Assembly (NCBI RefSeq): GCF_001969445.1
Contig: NZ_CP017297.1
Location: 3,658,001-3,722,000, forward strand
From: Brachybacterium sp. P6-10-X1
Lineage (GTDB): Bacteria > Actinomycetota > Actinomycetes > Actinomycetales > Dermabacteraceae
DNA: 64,000 nt
Direction: 5' to 3'
The number at the start of each line of letters is the position of its first letter. Within the stretch, counting starts at the first letter, position 1. The notes beneath the pieces were generated by a model that made no database searches, was not told the origin of the DNA, and saw nothing but the letters and a program-made list of their open reading frames with translations. A program made the position numbers and the translations under genes. Below, in pieces: positions 52,404-61,919 of this stretch.

Positions 52404-54509
52404 TCACCGATTCTCGACCACCACCCGTACGTCCCACGCCCGGAGCTCCAGTTCCGTGCCCGCAGCAAGCTCGTCACCGCTCACGACGTCCCGCACCGCT
52501 CCGGGCAGCGTGAACACGCTCGGCTCCCACGACCAGTTGTGGATCACGTGGATCCGTTCGCCGGCACCGTTCGTGGAGGTCGAGACCGTCTGGGAGGCCG
52601 TGGAACGGGACCACGCCGGAGCTCCCGCACCGACCTCGACCGCCCAGGTCATCAGCGCTGCCGCAAGGACCTGGTCCGGCACCGTGCCGACGTAGGTGAT
52701 CCGTCCGGACCCCGCCTCACGGGTGGTGACCGCGGGCCAGCGACCGAAATGCGGGTGCTCGTAGCCGGCGAGCACCTCCGTGCCGTCATCGGTGGTCTGC
52801 ACCCCGTCGGCCCACAGCGTGCCCGCCGCCCCGGCCGGCAGCTCGAAGCCCTCGACCATCTCGCCCGGAGCGAGCGGCAGCGGCTCCTGCAGATTGCTGA
52901 ACTCGTCGTACCAGACCCCCGCCGCCTCATCGAGCAGCGCAGGCTTGCGCTCGAGCCGCGCTCGCGCCTCCTGGTCCTCGTACCCGGTGCGGATCCCGGC
53001 CACCAGGTGACCGCCGGCTTCCGCGTACTGACGGAGCCAGTCCAGGTCCTCATCGGCCGCGATGGTGAACGCCGCAGCCACCAGCACGGGACGCCGCGCC
53101 GCGAACTCCGACGGCGTCTGCTCCCGCAGCTGCGCCATGTGCACCGCGTTCGCCTGCAGGCCGGCCTCGAACACGCCCCGGGAGTACGCTTCGTACACGG
53201 TCTGGAAGGAGCGCCGATCGGGGCCGCCATCCTTCGCGAGCGCAGGGTGCTCGCAGAGCGACCACTTGCTCGCGTTGTCGAACAGCACAGCGACATCGGC
53301 ATGTGGGGTGAGCCCAGTGACGGCAGAGCCCGCCGCCTTCAGCTCCTCACCGATCTGCGCGAGCTCGCGGTACACACGGCCCGGTTCCTGACTGTGGGGG
53401 ATCACCCCGCCCCAGTAGGTCTCGGCGCCGGCGTGCAGGGTGTGCCAGTGCCAGTACTCGATCATCGCGGCACCGCGGGAGATGAGCGCCCAGGCGGCCT
53501 GGCGCCACTGGCCGTCGTACGCCGGCTCGTTCGACCAGGACATCCCGATCGCCTGCGCGTTCGTCTCGGTGACCAGGAACGGAGCCTGCTTCGTCCCGTA
53601 CATCCGGTCCGCGTGCGTGATCAGCGACCACACGCCGGTGGTGGTCCAGAACTGGGCGTCCTGGCTCGTGGTCGGCAGGGCGAGCGCATCCTGCATCCGG
53701 TAGTACGGGTTGCCGGCGGTGACGTCGAGGTTCTGCGCGACCGCGTGCTCGTCGAGCGTCGGCCGATCATAGGAGATGCAGGTGGTGACGAACTGGTCCT
53801 CGCGGGCGTACTCGCGGACCACGTCGGCCTGCCAGCTGATGAAGCCCGTGGTGATGCTCGCCTGGAAACGGCGCCAGGCCAGCGAATACTGCGGCTGTGC
53901 GTTGGCATCGGGCCGCCACAGGTCCGACCAGTCGCTGAGCCGATGCGACCAGTAGGTGAGGCCCCATGCACGGTTGAGGTCCTCGACCGAGCTGTAGGCG
54001 CGGCGCAGGTGGTCCACGAACTTCTGGAACACCTGGTCGTTCGCGAAGATCTCATTGCCCGGTTCGTTGTCCAGCTGAAAGCCGATCACGGCCGGGTGGT
54101 CGGCGTAGCGGGCGATGATCTTCCGGATCAGTCGCTCGGCGTGGAACAGGAACGCGGGGTGGGCGTAGTTGATCTCCTGCCGCACGCCCCAGCCCATCCG
54201 GTGTCCCGTCGTGCGCTCGACGTTGATCTCGGGGACCTGGCGGGCCAGCCACATCGGGGCCGCGTAGGTGGGGGTTCCGAGGATGACCGCGATGCCGTTC
54301 TCGTGGGCGGCATCCAGCACCGGCGCGAGCCACTCGAGGTCGAACACGCCATCGTCCGGCTCCCAGGTGGACCACACGGATTCGCCCACGCGGATCACGG
54401 TGAATCCGGCTTCGCGCATCTGGCACATGTCGGTCTCGAGCCGGGGAGCGGGCTGGTACTCGTGGTAGTACGCGGCGCCGAAGAGCACATGGTCGGGAAG
54501 CAGGGTCAT
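52404..54509 (-). CDS. Beta-galactosidase, GH42
   Basis: 701 residues. TIM-barrel start FGAAYYHEYQP, acid/base Glu in GFQLDNEPGNE (about 143), nucleophile Glu in FLVTETNAQ (about 315), then the trimerisation domain and a C-terminal beta domain (AWDVRVVVENR). No signal peptide: acts on imported galactosides. Last gene of the operon that starts with the binding-protein gene at 57933; a large stem-loop separates it from the permease. Confidence 0.95.
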   Translation of the reverse strand: MTLLPDHVLFGAAYYHEYQPAPRLETDMCQMREAGFTVIRVGESVWSTWEPDDGVFDLEWLAPVLDAAHENGIAVILGTPTYAAPMWLARQVPEINVERTTGHRMGWGVRQEINYAHPAFLFHAERLIRKIIARYADHPAVIGFQLDNEPGNEIFANDQVFQKFVDHLRRAYSSVEDLNRAWGLTYWSHRLSDWSDLWRPDANAQPQYSLAWRRFQASITTGFISWQADVVREYAREDQFVTTCISYDRPTLDEHAVAQNLDVTAGNPYYRMQDALALPTTSQDAQFWTTTGVWSLITHADRMYGTKQAPFLVTETNAQAIGMSWSNEPAYDGQWRQAAWALISRGAAMIEYWHWHTLHAGAETYWGGVIPHSQEPGRVYRELAQIGEELKAAGSAVTGLTPHADVAVLFDNASKWSLCEHPALAKDGGPDRRSFQTVYEAYSRGVFEAGLQANAVHMAQLREQTPSEFAARRPVLVAAAFTIAADEDLDWLRQYAEAGGHLVAGIRTGYEDQEARARLERKPALLDEAAGVWYDEFSNLQEPLPLAPGEMVEGFELPAGAAGTLWADGVQTTDDGTEVLAGYEHPHFGRWPAVTTREAGSGRITYVGTVPDQVLAAALMTWAVEVGAGAPAWSRSTASQTVSTSTNGAGERIHVIHNWSWEPSVFTLPGAVRDVVSGDELAAGTELELRAWDVRVVVENR

Positions 54510-54596
54510 CAGGGGGCCTTTCGGAATGGGGGCAGGGAAGAGGAGGGGTCAGCAGGGAAGGGGGGCGGGACGGGTTCACATCCCGTCGATCACGCG

Positions 54597-54632
54597 GTGG
54601 GCCGACGGGCGGGAGCCCGCCCGTCGGCCCAC
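54597..54632 (-). other. 17-bp perfect stem-loop between permease and beta-galactosidase genes
   Basis: Arms 54597-54613 and 54616-54632 (GTGGGCCGACGGG... and its exact complement). The stem is GC-rich and lies 4 bases after the permease stop on the minus strand. No T tract follows, so it is either a partial terminator or a stabilising/processing structure that gives transporter and enzyme genes different message levels. Confidence 0.6.
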
Positions 54633-54636
54633 CAAC

Positions 54637-55545
54637 TCACCCCTTCACGGCCCCGGCCACGAGCCCTTCGAGCAGCTGCTTCCGCAGCAGGATGAACACG
54701 AGGATCGTGGGGATCGAGGCGAGGACGGCACCGGCGAGGACGAGATCGTAGCTGCGGTTCTCGGAGGCGTAGAGGACGTTCAGCCCCAACGGCAGCGTGT
54801 ACTGCTGGGAATTGGAGATGATCACCAGGGGCCACATGAACGCGTTGTAGCTCTGCAGGAAGCTCCACACGCCGAGCGCTCCGAGCGAGGGGCGCAGCAG
54901 GGGCAGCACCACACGACGGAACGTTCCGAACTCGCTGCTGCCGTCGATGCGGGCGGATTCCAGGAGCTCGTCGGGAATGGCCTGCACGATGAACTGCTGC
55001 ATCATGAAGATCCCGAAGGCCGGAGCCACCCACGGCACGGTGAGCGCGAACCACGGGTTCGCCAGGCCGCTCTTCACCACGAGGATGAACAGCGGGATCA
55101 GGATCACCGCGAAGGGGATCGAGAGCGAGCTGAACATGACGGCGAAGAGAACGCGCTTGCCGCGGAAGCGGAACTTCGCGAAGCCGTAGCCGGCCATCGC
55201 GCACACGAAGACGGAGACGACGGTGGAGATCCCGGCGGTGCCGATGCTGATCGCGAACCAGGACCAGAACGGTTGGGTCGTGAGCAGGTTCCGGTAGTTC
55301 TCGAGGGTCGCCGGATCCGGGATCAGGCTCGGCGGGGTCGCGAAGATGTCTCCGCGCTGCTTGAAGGAACCGCTCAGCGCCCACAGCATCGGCAGGATGA
55401 ACACGATGAGCAGGGCGGTCAGGGTCAGGTAGAGCAGTCCGCGACGGACCCTCGCGGGGGCGTCGGCCGTGTGAGGTCGGCGGCCGGCCGGAGGCGCCGA
55501 TGCGGTGGAGAGCGCACTGGTGGTGGTCGTGCCGGTGGTGCTCAT
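54637..55545 (-). CDS. Sugar ABC transporter permease (MalG/CUT1 type)
   Basis: 302 residues from ATG 55545. Low-complexity Thr/Ser start, six membrane segments, EAA loop IPDELLESARIDGSSEFGTF. ATGA overlap with the partner permease. Longer upstream readings in this frame cover the partner gene and are shadows. Confidence 0.9.
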   Translation of the reverse strand: MSTTGTTTTSALSTASAPPAGRRPHTADAPARVRRGLLYLTLTALLIVFILPMLWALSGSFKQRGDIFATPPSLIPDPATLENYRNLLTTQPFWSWFAISIGTAGISTVVSVFVCAMAGYGFAKFRFRGKRVLFAVMFSSLSIPFAVILIPLFILVVKSGLANPWFALTVPWVAPAFGIFMMQQFIVQAIPDELLESARIDGSSEFGTFRRVVLPLLRPSLGALGVWSFLQSYNAFMWPLVIISNSQQYTLPLGLNVLYASENRSYDLVLAGAVLASIPTILVFILLRKQLLEGLVAGAVKG

Positions 55546-56525
55546 GAGTCCCTCCCGATGCCGAGGAGCCGGTTCAGGCCCTGGCTGACTGCGAAGACGA
55601 TGGCGAACAGGACCACGCCCGCCGCGGCGGCGTAGCCGAACTGCTGGCGTTCGAAGGCGGCGCGGTAGATGAACATCGCGACGGAGATGGTCGCCTCGCC
55701 GGGCCCGCCCTTGGTGAGCAGGTACGGCTCGTCGAACAGCTGCGCGGCGCCGATGAACGAGGTGACGATGACGAAGGCGGAGATCGGCTTGATCCCCGGG
55801 ACGGTGACGGCGAAGAAGGTGCGGATTCGCCCGGCGCCGTCCAGAGCGGCGGCCTCGTACTGCTCGGAGGGGACGTTCTGGAGCGCGGCGAGGAAGAAGA
55901 TCGTCAGGTAGCCGACGGTCCTCCACAGGAGCACGAAGCCGATCGCACCCTTCGCGATCGTCGGGTTCCCGAGCCAGTTGACGTGCGGCAGTCCGAAAAG
56001 CGCTTCGAGCGAGGCGTTCAACAGGCCGTAGTCACGGTCGAAGATCAGGCTGTAGATCAGCGCGATGACGATCGGGGACAGGACCATCGGGACGAAGAAG
56101 GCCACCCGGAACAGATCCCGGAAGCGCAGACCCTTCGTGTTGAGCGCCTGGGCGATGAGCAGCGCGCACGGGACGACCACGAGCACCGCGACCAGCGTGT
56201 AGATGAGCGAGTTGAACAGCGCGGTCGCGAAGCTCGAGTCGGACGCGAGGTTCACGTAGTTGCGGACGCCGACGAATTCGGGCACGCCCAGGCCGACCCA
56301 CTCGGTGAGGCTGAGATAGATCGCCGCGCCGATCGGGATGATCATGAAGAACACGTACAGGACGTAGAACGGGGCGATGAACGCGTAGGGGGCCGCGCCG
56401 CCTCGCAGGGACGGGCGGCGCCGGCCCGCGAGCCGTGGCGATCCTGGTATGGAGCCCGGCCGCCCGGGGGCCGATCTCGCCGTCGAGATCGTGGCGGGTG
56501 AGGTGGGGGAGTCTGCAGTCGTCAT
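55542..56525 (-). CDS. Sugar ABC transporter permease (MalF/CUT1 type)
   Basis: 327 residues, six membrane segments, EAA loop VPSEQYEAAALDGAGRIRTF, and LTKGGPGEATISVAMFIYR as in MalF-type proteins. Starts 4 bases after the binding-protein stop. Forms the importer with the MalG-type partner; the ATPase must be supplied from elsewhere. Confidence 0.9.
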   Translation of the reverse strand: MTTADSPTSPATISTARSAPGRPGSIPGSPRLAGRRRPSLRGGAAPYAFIAPFYVLYVFFMIIPIGAAIYLSLTEWVGLGVPEFVGVRNYVNLASDSSFATALFNSLIYTLVAVLVVVPCALLIAQALNTKGLRFRDLFRVAFFVPMVLSPIVIALIYSLIFDRDYGLLNASLEALFGLPHVNWLGNPTIAKGAIGFVLLWRTVGYLTIFFLAALQNVPSEQYEAAALDGAGRIRTFFAVTVPGIKPISAFVIVTSFIGAAQLFDEPYLLTKGGPGEATISVAMFIYRAAFERQQFGYAAAAGVVLFAIVFAVSQGLNRLLGIGRDS

Positions 56526-56529
56526 GGCG

Positions 56530-57933
56530 TCAGCCCTTCGCTTGGCCGCGGAAGTCGTCGGTGGCGTCGGCGAGCGCCTGGGCGGGGCTCACGTCCCCCT
56601 TGAAAGCGCGCAGCACCTGCCCGGACAGAACTGTGTTCATGATCGAGATGTCGGCGCTCTGATGAACCTCGGGCACGTCGTCGATGACGTCGCGGAAGAT
56701 CTCGAAGAGCTTCTGGCCGCCGAAGTACTCGTCCTCGATCGACAGGAGTCTCGGATCGTCGTAGACGGAGCGGAGCGTGGGGAGGTATCCCATGTCCTGG
56801 TAGCGCTTCACCTGTTGGTCAGGGTCCAGATAGGCGCTCACCACGAGGTTCCGCGCCGCGTCCGTGGCCGGCTTGTCGCGCAGGGCTCCGAAGCCGGTGC
56901 CGCCGCCGACGCCCGTCCGGTGCCCGCCGCCCTCGAAGACCGGCAGCGCGGCGACCCGCCATCGGCCGGACTGATCGGGGACGTTGGGCTGGATCCCGTA
57001 TGTCGAATACCAGGACGGCATGTTGACGGCGAGGATCGTGCCGGCCTTCAGTCCGCTCTGGATGCTCGGGCCGTACATGTCCGCCACGGTGGCGAGGAAG
57101 CCGCTCTGGACGCCGTCGACCAGGAACGCGAGGGTGTCCTCGGCCTCCGGGGTCTGCAAGGTCGGATTGCCGTCGGCGTCGAAGAGGTCCCCTCCGCGCT
57201 GGAGCAGATGGATGTGGAAGCACTGGACGGTCCCGCCGGGGTCGTTCACGGCGATGGCTCCGAGGGAGAGCTCCTCGGTCTCGGCCAGCTTGCGGCCGAC
57301 CTCGGCGAAGTCCTCCCAGGTCCCGAACTCCGGGTCGATGCCGAGCCGTTCGAACTCGTCGGCACGGTGGTAGAGCACGGTGACCGGGGTGTCCGAGTCC
57401 ACCGCGTAGAGCGCTCCGTCCTTGCTGAACGGTGTGAGCCGCGCCGGGATCAGGTCGTCCTGGAACGGTTCGACGTCAGGGGTGAGATCGACGAGGAGCT
57501 CGGGGGCGATCTCCCCGCGCAGCATGCGGGCGAAGGCCCCGATCTCGAGGCCCGCGACATCCGGGGTGCCGGTTCCGGCGACCGCCTGGGCGATCAGCTT
57601 GGTGACGAGGTCCGAGGCGTCGCTCTTGGTGATGGTGACGTCGTAGGTGAAGTCCGAGTTCTCCTCGGCCAGGGGGATCGCCTCGGTGAAGAAGTCGATG
57701 TAGCCGTCGTCGTGGGTCCACAGGGCGAGGGGCACTGTCCCGGACTCGATCGGGGCGGCGGAGCTCCCGCTGCCACAGGCGCTGAGCGCTCCGGTGAGAC
57801 CGACGCCGGCGGTGAGCGCTGCACCGGAGCGCAGCAGATCTCGGCGGCGAAGACCCCCCGGTGTCGGCGGGGGCACCGGCGGACTGGATGAGGTCCGACG
57901 GACGAGCCGGGACCCAGATCGCGAAGAGGACAT
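56530..57933 (-). CDS. Galactoside ABC transporter solute-binding lipoprotein
   Basis: 467 residues from ATG 57933 (AGGAG 8 bases upstream). LRRRDLLRSGAA is a twin-arginine-type leader, followed by a hydrophobic stretch and the lipobox LSACG. Body shows CUT1 binding-protein features (VPLALWTHDDGYIDFF, AVDSDTPVTVLYHRADEFE). First gene of the GH42 operon, with a LacI-type palindrome immediately upstream. Confidence 0.9.
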   Translation of the reverse strand: MSSSRSGSRLVRRTSSSPPVPPPTPGGLRRRDLLRSGAALTAGVGLTGALSACGSGSSAAPIESGTVPLALWTHDDGYIDFFTEAIPLAEENSDFTYDVTITKSDASDLVTKLIAQAVAGTGTPDVAGLEIGAFARMLRGEIAPELLVDLTPDVEPFQDDLIPARLTPFSKDGALYAVDSDTPVTVLYHRADEFERLGIDPEFGTWEDFAEVGRKLAETEELSLGAIAVNDPGGTVQCFHIHLLQRGGDLFDADGNPTLQTPEAEDTLAFLVDGVQSGFLATVADMYGPSIQSGLKAGTILAVNMPSWYSTYGIQPNVPDQSGRWRVAALPVFEGGGHRTGVGGGTGFGALRDKPATDAARNLVVSAYLDPDQQVKRYQDMGYLPTLRSVYDDPRLLSIEDEYFGGQKLFEIFRDVIDDVPEVHQSADISIMNTVLSGQVLRAFKGDVSPAQALADATDDFRGQAKG

Positions 57934-57945
57934 GTGATGCACTCC

Positions 57946-57959
57946 TGACTGCGCTGTCA
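57946..57959 (-). promoter_or_regulatory. LacI-type operator upstream of the galactoside importer operon
   Basis: TGACTGCGCTGTCA: 14-bp near-perfect palindrome with the central CG typical of LacI-family operators, 12 bases before the binding-protein ATG. It matches the site at 59170-59183 at 12 of 14 positions. Confidence 0.65.
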
Positions 57960-58055
57960 TAAACGGGTACAAGAAGCCGCCCGGGGTGGTGGCGGAGGTC
58001 CTGCGGCGGCACTTGCTCCGGGGTGTGGAGCGGTGACGGGTCGAGAGGAGGCGGA

Positions 58056-59114
58056 CTACCGGTTGTCGGTGGTGCCCGCGGGGGTCGGCGATGCCGTCGT
58101 CGATCGGTTCACGAACGAGAGCGGCACCAGATCGGGGACGTCCTGCGGCGCATCGCCGTCGATCGTCCGGATGAGCGCGTTCATGCCGCGGTGGGCGGCG
58201 TGGGTGAACTCCTGGCGCAGCGTGGTGAGCGGCGTGGGGAGGAACTCGGTGACATCGATGTCGTCGAAGCCGACGATGCTGATGTCGCCCGGAACGGTGA
58301 GTCCCTGGCGGGCGATGGCGGACATCGCCCCGATCGCCATCTGGTCGTTGGCGACGAAGACGGCGGTGGGGGTGGTGGTGGTCAGAAGTTGCGTCATCGC
58401 CTCGAAGCCGCTGCGCGGGGTCCAGTCGCCGGTGACGGCCTCCGGGATCTCGGCGCCGTGCTCGCGCAGCGCGGACGTCCAGCCCTGCTGGCGCAGCCGG
58501 CTCGAGACCCATGCTTGGGGGCCGGCGAGGTGGTGCACGGTCCGGTGTCCGAGGGCCAGCAGGTGTTCGGTGGCGAGACGTCCGCCGGATTCCTCGTCCG
58601 TGCCGACCACGAGCTCGTCCTCACGGGCCGTGAGGCCGAGAGCGCCGAGGGTCAGTACGGCGACGTCGGCGCGGACCTGCAGGGGAGGGGCTTCGAGCTG
58701 CTTCGGCTCGGAGAGGACGACCCCCTCGACGCCCTCGTTCAGCAAGGTGTCGACCGCGGACTGGATCTCGTCCCGATCGGTCGACTCCGTGCGGTGGACG
58801 CTGAGCGAGTAGCCGTCCGCTCGGGCGACCGACTCGAGCGCCGCCAGGGCAGACATCGGGCCGTGGAACGTCGTGCCCAGTGCGACGACGCCGATCCGCC
58901 GGGTGCGACGGGTGACCAGCGAGCGCGCTGCGGCATTGGGTCGGAAGTCGAGCTCCTTGATGGCGTCCTGCACCCGCTGCCGCACTTCCTCACGGACGTA
59001 CGGTTCACCGTTGACCACGCGCGAGACCGTCTTCTGGGAGACCTGTGCGAGCGCGGCGACGTCCGTCATCGAGACGGTGCGGCGCACGGGGCGGGGCGAA
59101 GCATTGCGCAGCAT
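58056..59114 (-). CDS. LacI-family transcriptional repressor
   Basis: 352 residues. HTH and hinge helix at about 15-65 (VSMTDVAALAQVSQKTVSRVV, then RPNAAARSL), followed by a periplasmic-binding-like sugar sensor with DGYSLSV, VFVANDQMAIGAM and DISIVGFDDID. Lies 122 bases upstream of the importer/GH42 operon, same strand. Two like palindromes, one before its own gene and one before the importer, make it the likely repressor of both, relieved by a galactoside. Confidence 0.92.
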   Translation of the reverse strand: MLRNASPRPVRRTVSMTDVAALAQVSQKTVSRVVNGEPYVREEVRQRVQDAIKELDFRPNAAARSLVTRRTRRIGVVALGTTFHGPMSALAALESVARADGYSLSVHRTESTDRDEIQSAVDTLLNEGVEGVVLSEPKQLEAPPLQVRADVAVLTLGALGLTAREDELVVGTDEESGGRLATEHLLALGHRTVHHLAGPQAWVSSRLRQQGWTSALREHGAEIPEAVTGDWTPRSGFEAMTQLLTTTTPTAVFVANDQMAIGAMSAIARQGLTVPGDISIVGFDDIDVTEFLPTPLTTLRQEFTHAAHRGMNALIRTIDGDAPQDVPDLVPLSFVNRSTTASPTPAGTTDNR

Positions 59115-59154
59115 GGGTCCCTCCCTCGCCGGTTGGCATCGCTGTTGGGGTGGG

Positions 59155-59184
59155 AGCGTAGGTCGGGTATGACTGCGTAGTCAA
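59155..59184 (-). promoter_or_regulatory. Promoter and operator of the lacI-family gene
   Basis: On the minus strand: -35 TTGACT (59184-59179), 18-base spacer, -10 TACGCT (59160-59155). The 14-bp palindrome TGACTGCGTAGTCA (59170-59183) covers the -35, so bound repressor would block polymerase: negative autoregulation. Confidence 0.65.
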
Positions 59185-59277
59185 GGGTCATGTCATCCCG
59201 CCGGAGAGGTGGAGGTCGATGGGCCCCACAGGCCGTTGCGGACACTCGGGAGTTCGCCGCCCTCCGGATCGCTCCGT

Positions 59278-60348
59278 TCAGTCGGAGGCCGCCGACCAGT
59301 GCAGATCATCCAGATGGCTGCACCCGGCGAGCAGCCGAGCGATGCGCTCCTGCGCCACATCGCGCACGCCGGCCTCCGGGTGATGCGCATGGATCGCCAG
59401 CTCCATGGACATGTCATAGACGTCCAGCCGCTCGCGCAGCTGCTCCCGCGCGAAGAGCTCCGGGTACGTCTCTCGCAGCCACCGCGGGACCTCACTCAGC
59501 GCCGCTCGATCGAGCCCGCGTTCCCGGGGCGTGGGCGGGAACTCCTGCGGTCGCGCGCACCAGCGCAGGATCGTGTCGAGCTCGGCATCGGCGGGCTGCG
59601 CCACTGCCTCCGCGAGGTTGATCAGACCGGTGACGCGCCCGCCCTCGACGATGACGTTGGAGCCGTGCACATCGCCGTGGACGAGCACGGGGTCGTCGGC
59701 CGCGAACAACGGCAGTCGCGACCCGATCCACTCGGCGACCTCCGCGAGCAGGGACGGGTCGTGTCCGGACACCTGCCGGGCGGCGTCGACCTGTTGCAGC
59801 ATCGCGCTCACCACGGGCGGGTGGTACGCGGGCCACGGTCCGCCGGAGAGCGCACGGGCCAGCCAGGGCGGCAGCAGGCCGACCGGGACGGGCACGTGGT
59901 GCAGGGCATGCAGGGTGTCGCCGAGGCTCTCGATGAGCGAGCGGCGGGTCGTCGCGTCGGCCGCCGGCCAGGCCTCGTGCAGGGTCCGGCCGGGCAGGCG
60001 CTCGGAGACGTACCAGGGCCCGTCCGGGCCGTCGCCATGGGCGATGTGCCGGGCGTGGGGGATCTCGCTCCCGGTCAGCAGGGCGACGACGTGGGCTTCA
60101 TGTCGATAGGCGTCGCGGAACCGTTCATCGGTGTTCAGGCGGACCACGTAGTCCTCGCCGATCCACGCCCGGCTGACCCAGCCGGCGGTGGCGCGGTAGT
60201 ACCCGGTCGTCGGCAGTCCGGCGGCCTCCAGGATCCTCCGCAGAGCCGGGTCTGCAGGTGGCTCGCCGAGGGGTGGCGGTGATGGGTACACGGCGTGAGC
60301 CTCGCACAGAGAGGGGACACCCGTGGTCATCTCGGCCGTTGACGTCAT
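59278..60348 (-). CDS. Aminoglycoside phosphotransferase (APH)-fold protein
   Basis: 356 residues. Kinase-like fold: YVVRLNTD with the Lys/Arg-type nucleotide contact region, YVSERLPGRTL, and the catalytic loop VHGDVHGSNVIV (about 215). The metal-binding Asp that normally follows (GLID) is Asn here (GLINLAEAV), which would weaken or abolish kinase activity unless the change is tolerated. Start at 60348 is uncertain; ATG 60330 is possible. Stands between the LacI gene and the symporter; substrate unknown. Confidence 0.78.
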   Translation of the reverse strand: MTSTAEMTTGVPSLCEAHAVYPSPPPLGEPPADPALRRILEAAGLPTTGYYRATAGWVSRAWIGEDYVVRLNTDERFRDAYRHEAHVVALLTGSEIPHARHIAHGDGPDGPWYVSERLPGRTLHEAWPAADATTRRSLIESLGDTLHALHHVPVPVGLLPPWLARALSGGPWPAYHPPVVSAMLQQVDAARQVSGHDPSLLAEVAEWIGSRLPLFAADDPVLVHGDVHGSNVIVEGGRVTGLINLAEAVAQPADAELDTILRWCARPQEFPPTPRERGLDRAALSEVPRWLRETYPELFAREQLRERLDVYDMSMELAIHAHHPEAGVRDVAQERIARLLAGCSHLDDLHWSAASD

Positions 60349-60384
60349 CGACGTCGCCGCCGCTGAACGACGTCGCGACGAGCC

Positions 60385-61719
60385 TCACCTCTCCCCGTCG
60401 GCGGCCCTCGCCGCTCCCGCCGCAGCGGGCTCGCCATGGGCCCCGTCCCGCCGTCGTGCGGCGCCCGGGGGATCCACGTGTCGCTCGGACTGGGCGACGA
60501 TCCGGGTGCCGGTCAGGTCGCCGGTCACGTTGCACATCGTCCGTCCCATGTCCAGCAGTGCGTCGATGCCGGCCACCAGCGCCACCGCCGCGAAGGGCAG
60601 GCCGGCCTGGGAGATCGCCAGCGACAGCATGATCAGCCCTGCCCCGGGGACTCCGGCCGTGCCGATCGATGCCAGGACGCCGACGGCGAGGACCTGGAGG
60701 ATCTGGGAGAAGCTGAGGTCGACGCCGGAGACGTTGGCGACGAACAGGGTGGAGACGCCGACGTAGAGGGCGGTGCCGTCCATGTTGATCGTCGCCCCCA
60801 GCGGCAGGCTGAAGCCGTATGTGCCCTCGCGGATGCCGAGCTTCTCCGCGGCGCGCATCGTCACCGGCAGGGTGCCGCTGGAGGAGCGGGTCACGTAGGC
60901 GGTCAGCATCGGCTCCTTCGCCGCGCTGAAGAACTGGCGCACGTCGACCCTGAACAGCAGCAGCAGAATGACGTACACGAGGATCATCACGGCGATGCCG
61001 AGGTAGACCGTGCCGGTCAGCGCCGCCAGAGGCAGCAGCGCATCGGTGCCGGTCTCGCCGACCACCACCGCGATCAGCGCGAAGACGCCGATCGGCCCGT
61101 ACTCCAGCACGCCGCGGACGATCTTGAACATGATCTCCGAGCCGGCGTCCGACAGCTTCTTGACGGTCTCGCCCAGGTCCTGCAGGCGGGCGCTGTCGGA
61201 GTGGACCATCGACCCGACCGCGAGGCCCGAGATCACGGCGACGAAGATGACCGCCAGGATGTTGCCCTCGGCCATGGCCTGGAAGATGTTCTCGGGGAAG
61301 ATGTTCAAGAAGACGTCGATCAGCGCCGGGGCCTCCTCCGGCGTCCCGCCCGACGAGGGCATCTCGAGCCCCGCCCCGGGGCTCAGCACGGAGCCGAGCC
61401 CCAGGCCGATCGCGATCGCGAACGCCGAGGTGACGAGGTAGTACCCGAAGATCTTGCCGCCGACCCGGCCGAGGGTCGCCGGCGAGACCGACGCGGCTCC
61501 GGAGACCAGCGTCACCAGCACCAGGGGGACGACCAGCATCTGCAGCAGCCGCAGGAACAGGTCGCCGAGCGGCTGCAGCACTGCGATCGGCGGGCCGACG
61601 ATCAGTCCCGCGGCCAGCCCCAGGGCCAGCGCGATGGCGAATTTCCAGATCAGTGGGAAGGCGAGGTATCGCCGCCACCACGTCCGCCGGCCAGTGTGTT
61701 CATCGGTCTGCTGTGGCAT
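60385..61719 (-). CDS. Dicarboxylate/amino acid:cation symporter (DAACS family)
   Basis: 444 residues from ATG 61719. Family hallmarks: TRSSSGTLPVTM (hairpin 1), GATINMDGTALY (cation/substrate site), and IGTAGVPGAGLIML (hairpin 2). Eight membrane helices. Imports C4-dicarboxylates or acidic amino acids with Na+ or H+. The last 40 residues are hydrophilic and variable. Located 36 bases upstream of the APH-fold gene, perhaps cotranscribed. Confidence 0.92.
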   Translation of the reverse strand: MPQQTDEHTGRRTWWRRYLAFPLIWKFAIALALGLAAGLIVGPPIAVLQPLGDLFLRLLQMLVVPLVLVTLVSGAASVSPATLGRVGGKIFGYYLVTSAFAIAIGLGLGSVLSPGAGLEMPSSGGTPEEAPALIDVFLNIFPENIFQAMAEGNILAVIFVAVISGLAVGSMVHSDSARLQDLGETVKKLSDAGSEIMFKIVRGVLEYGPIGVFALIAVVVGETGTDALLPLAALTGTVYLGIAVMILVYVILLLLFRVDVRQFFSAAKEPMLTAYVTRSSSGTLPVTMRAAEKLGIREGTYGFSLPLGATINMDGTALYVGVSTLFVANVSGVDLSFSQILQVLAVGVLASIGTAGVPGAGLIMLSLAISQAGLPFAAVALVAGIDALLDMGRTMCNVTGDLTGTRIVAQSERHVDPPGAARRRDGAHGEPAAAGAARAADGER

Positions 61720-61919
61720 GCGATCGCCCTTCTCCATGGGATGTGTCGGAGACGACGCCTGCGGTGCTTCTCGCCGGCGTCTCGGATGAGGTGGTGGGCA
61801 GTGTGCCACGAGGCCGGTCGTCTCACCGCCTCGACGGCGGTCTCCACGCAGGACGCGGCCTCCACGCAGGAAGATCGGGCCGTCGCCACTGCGAATGTGC
61901 AGTTGCCACGACCCGGTCC

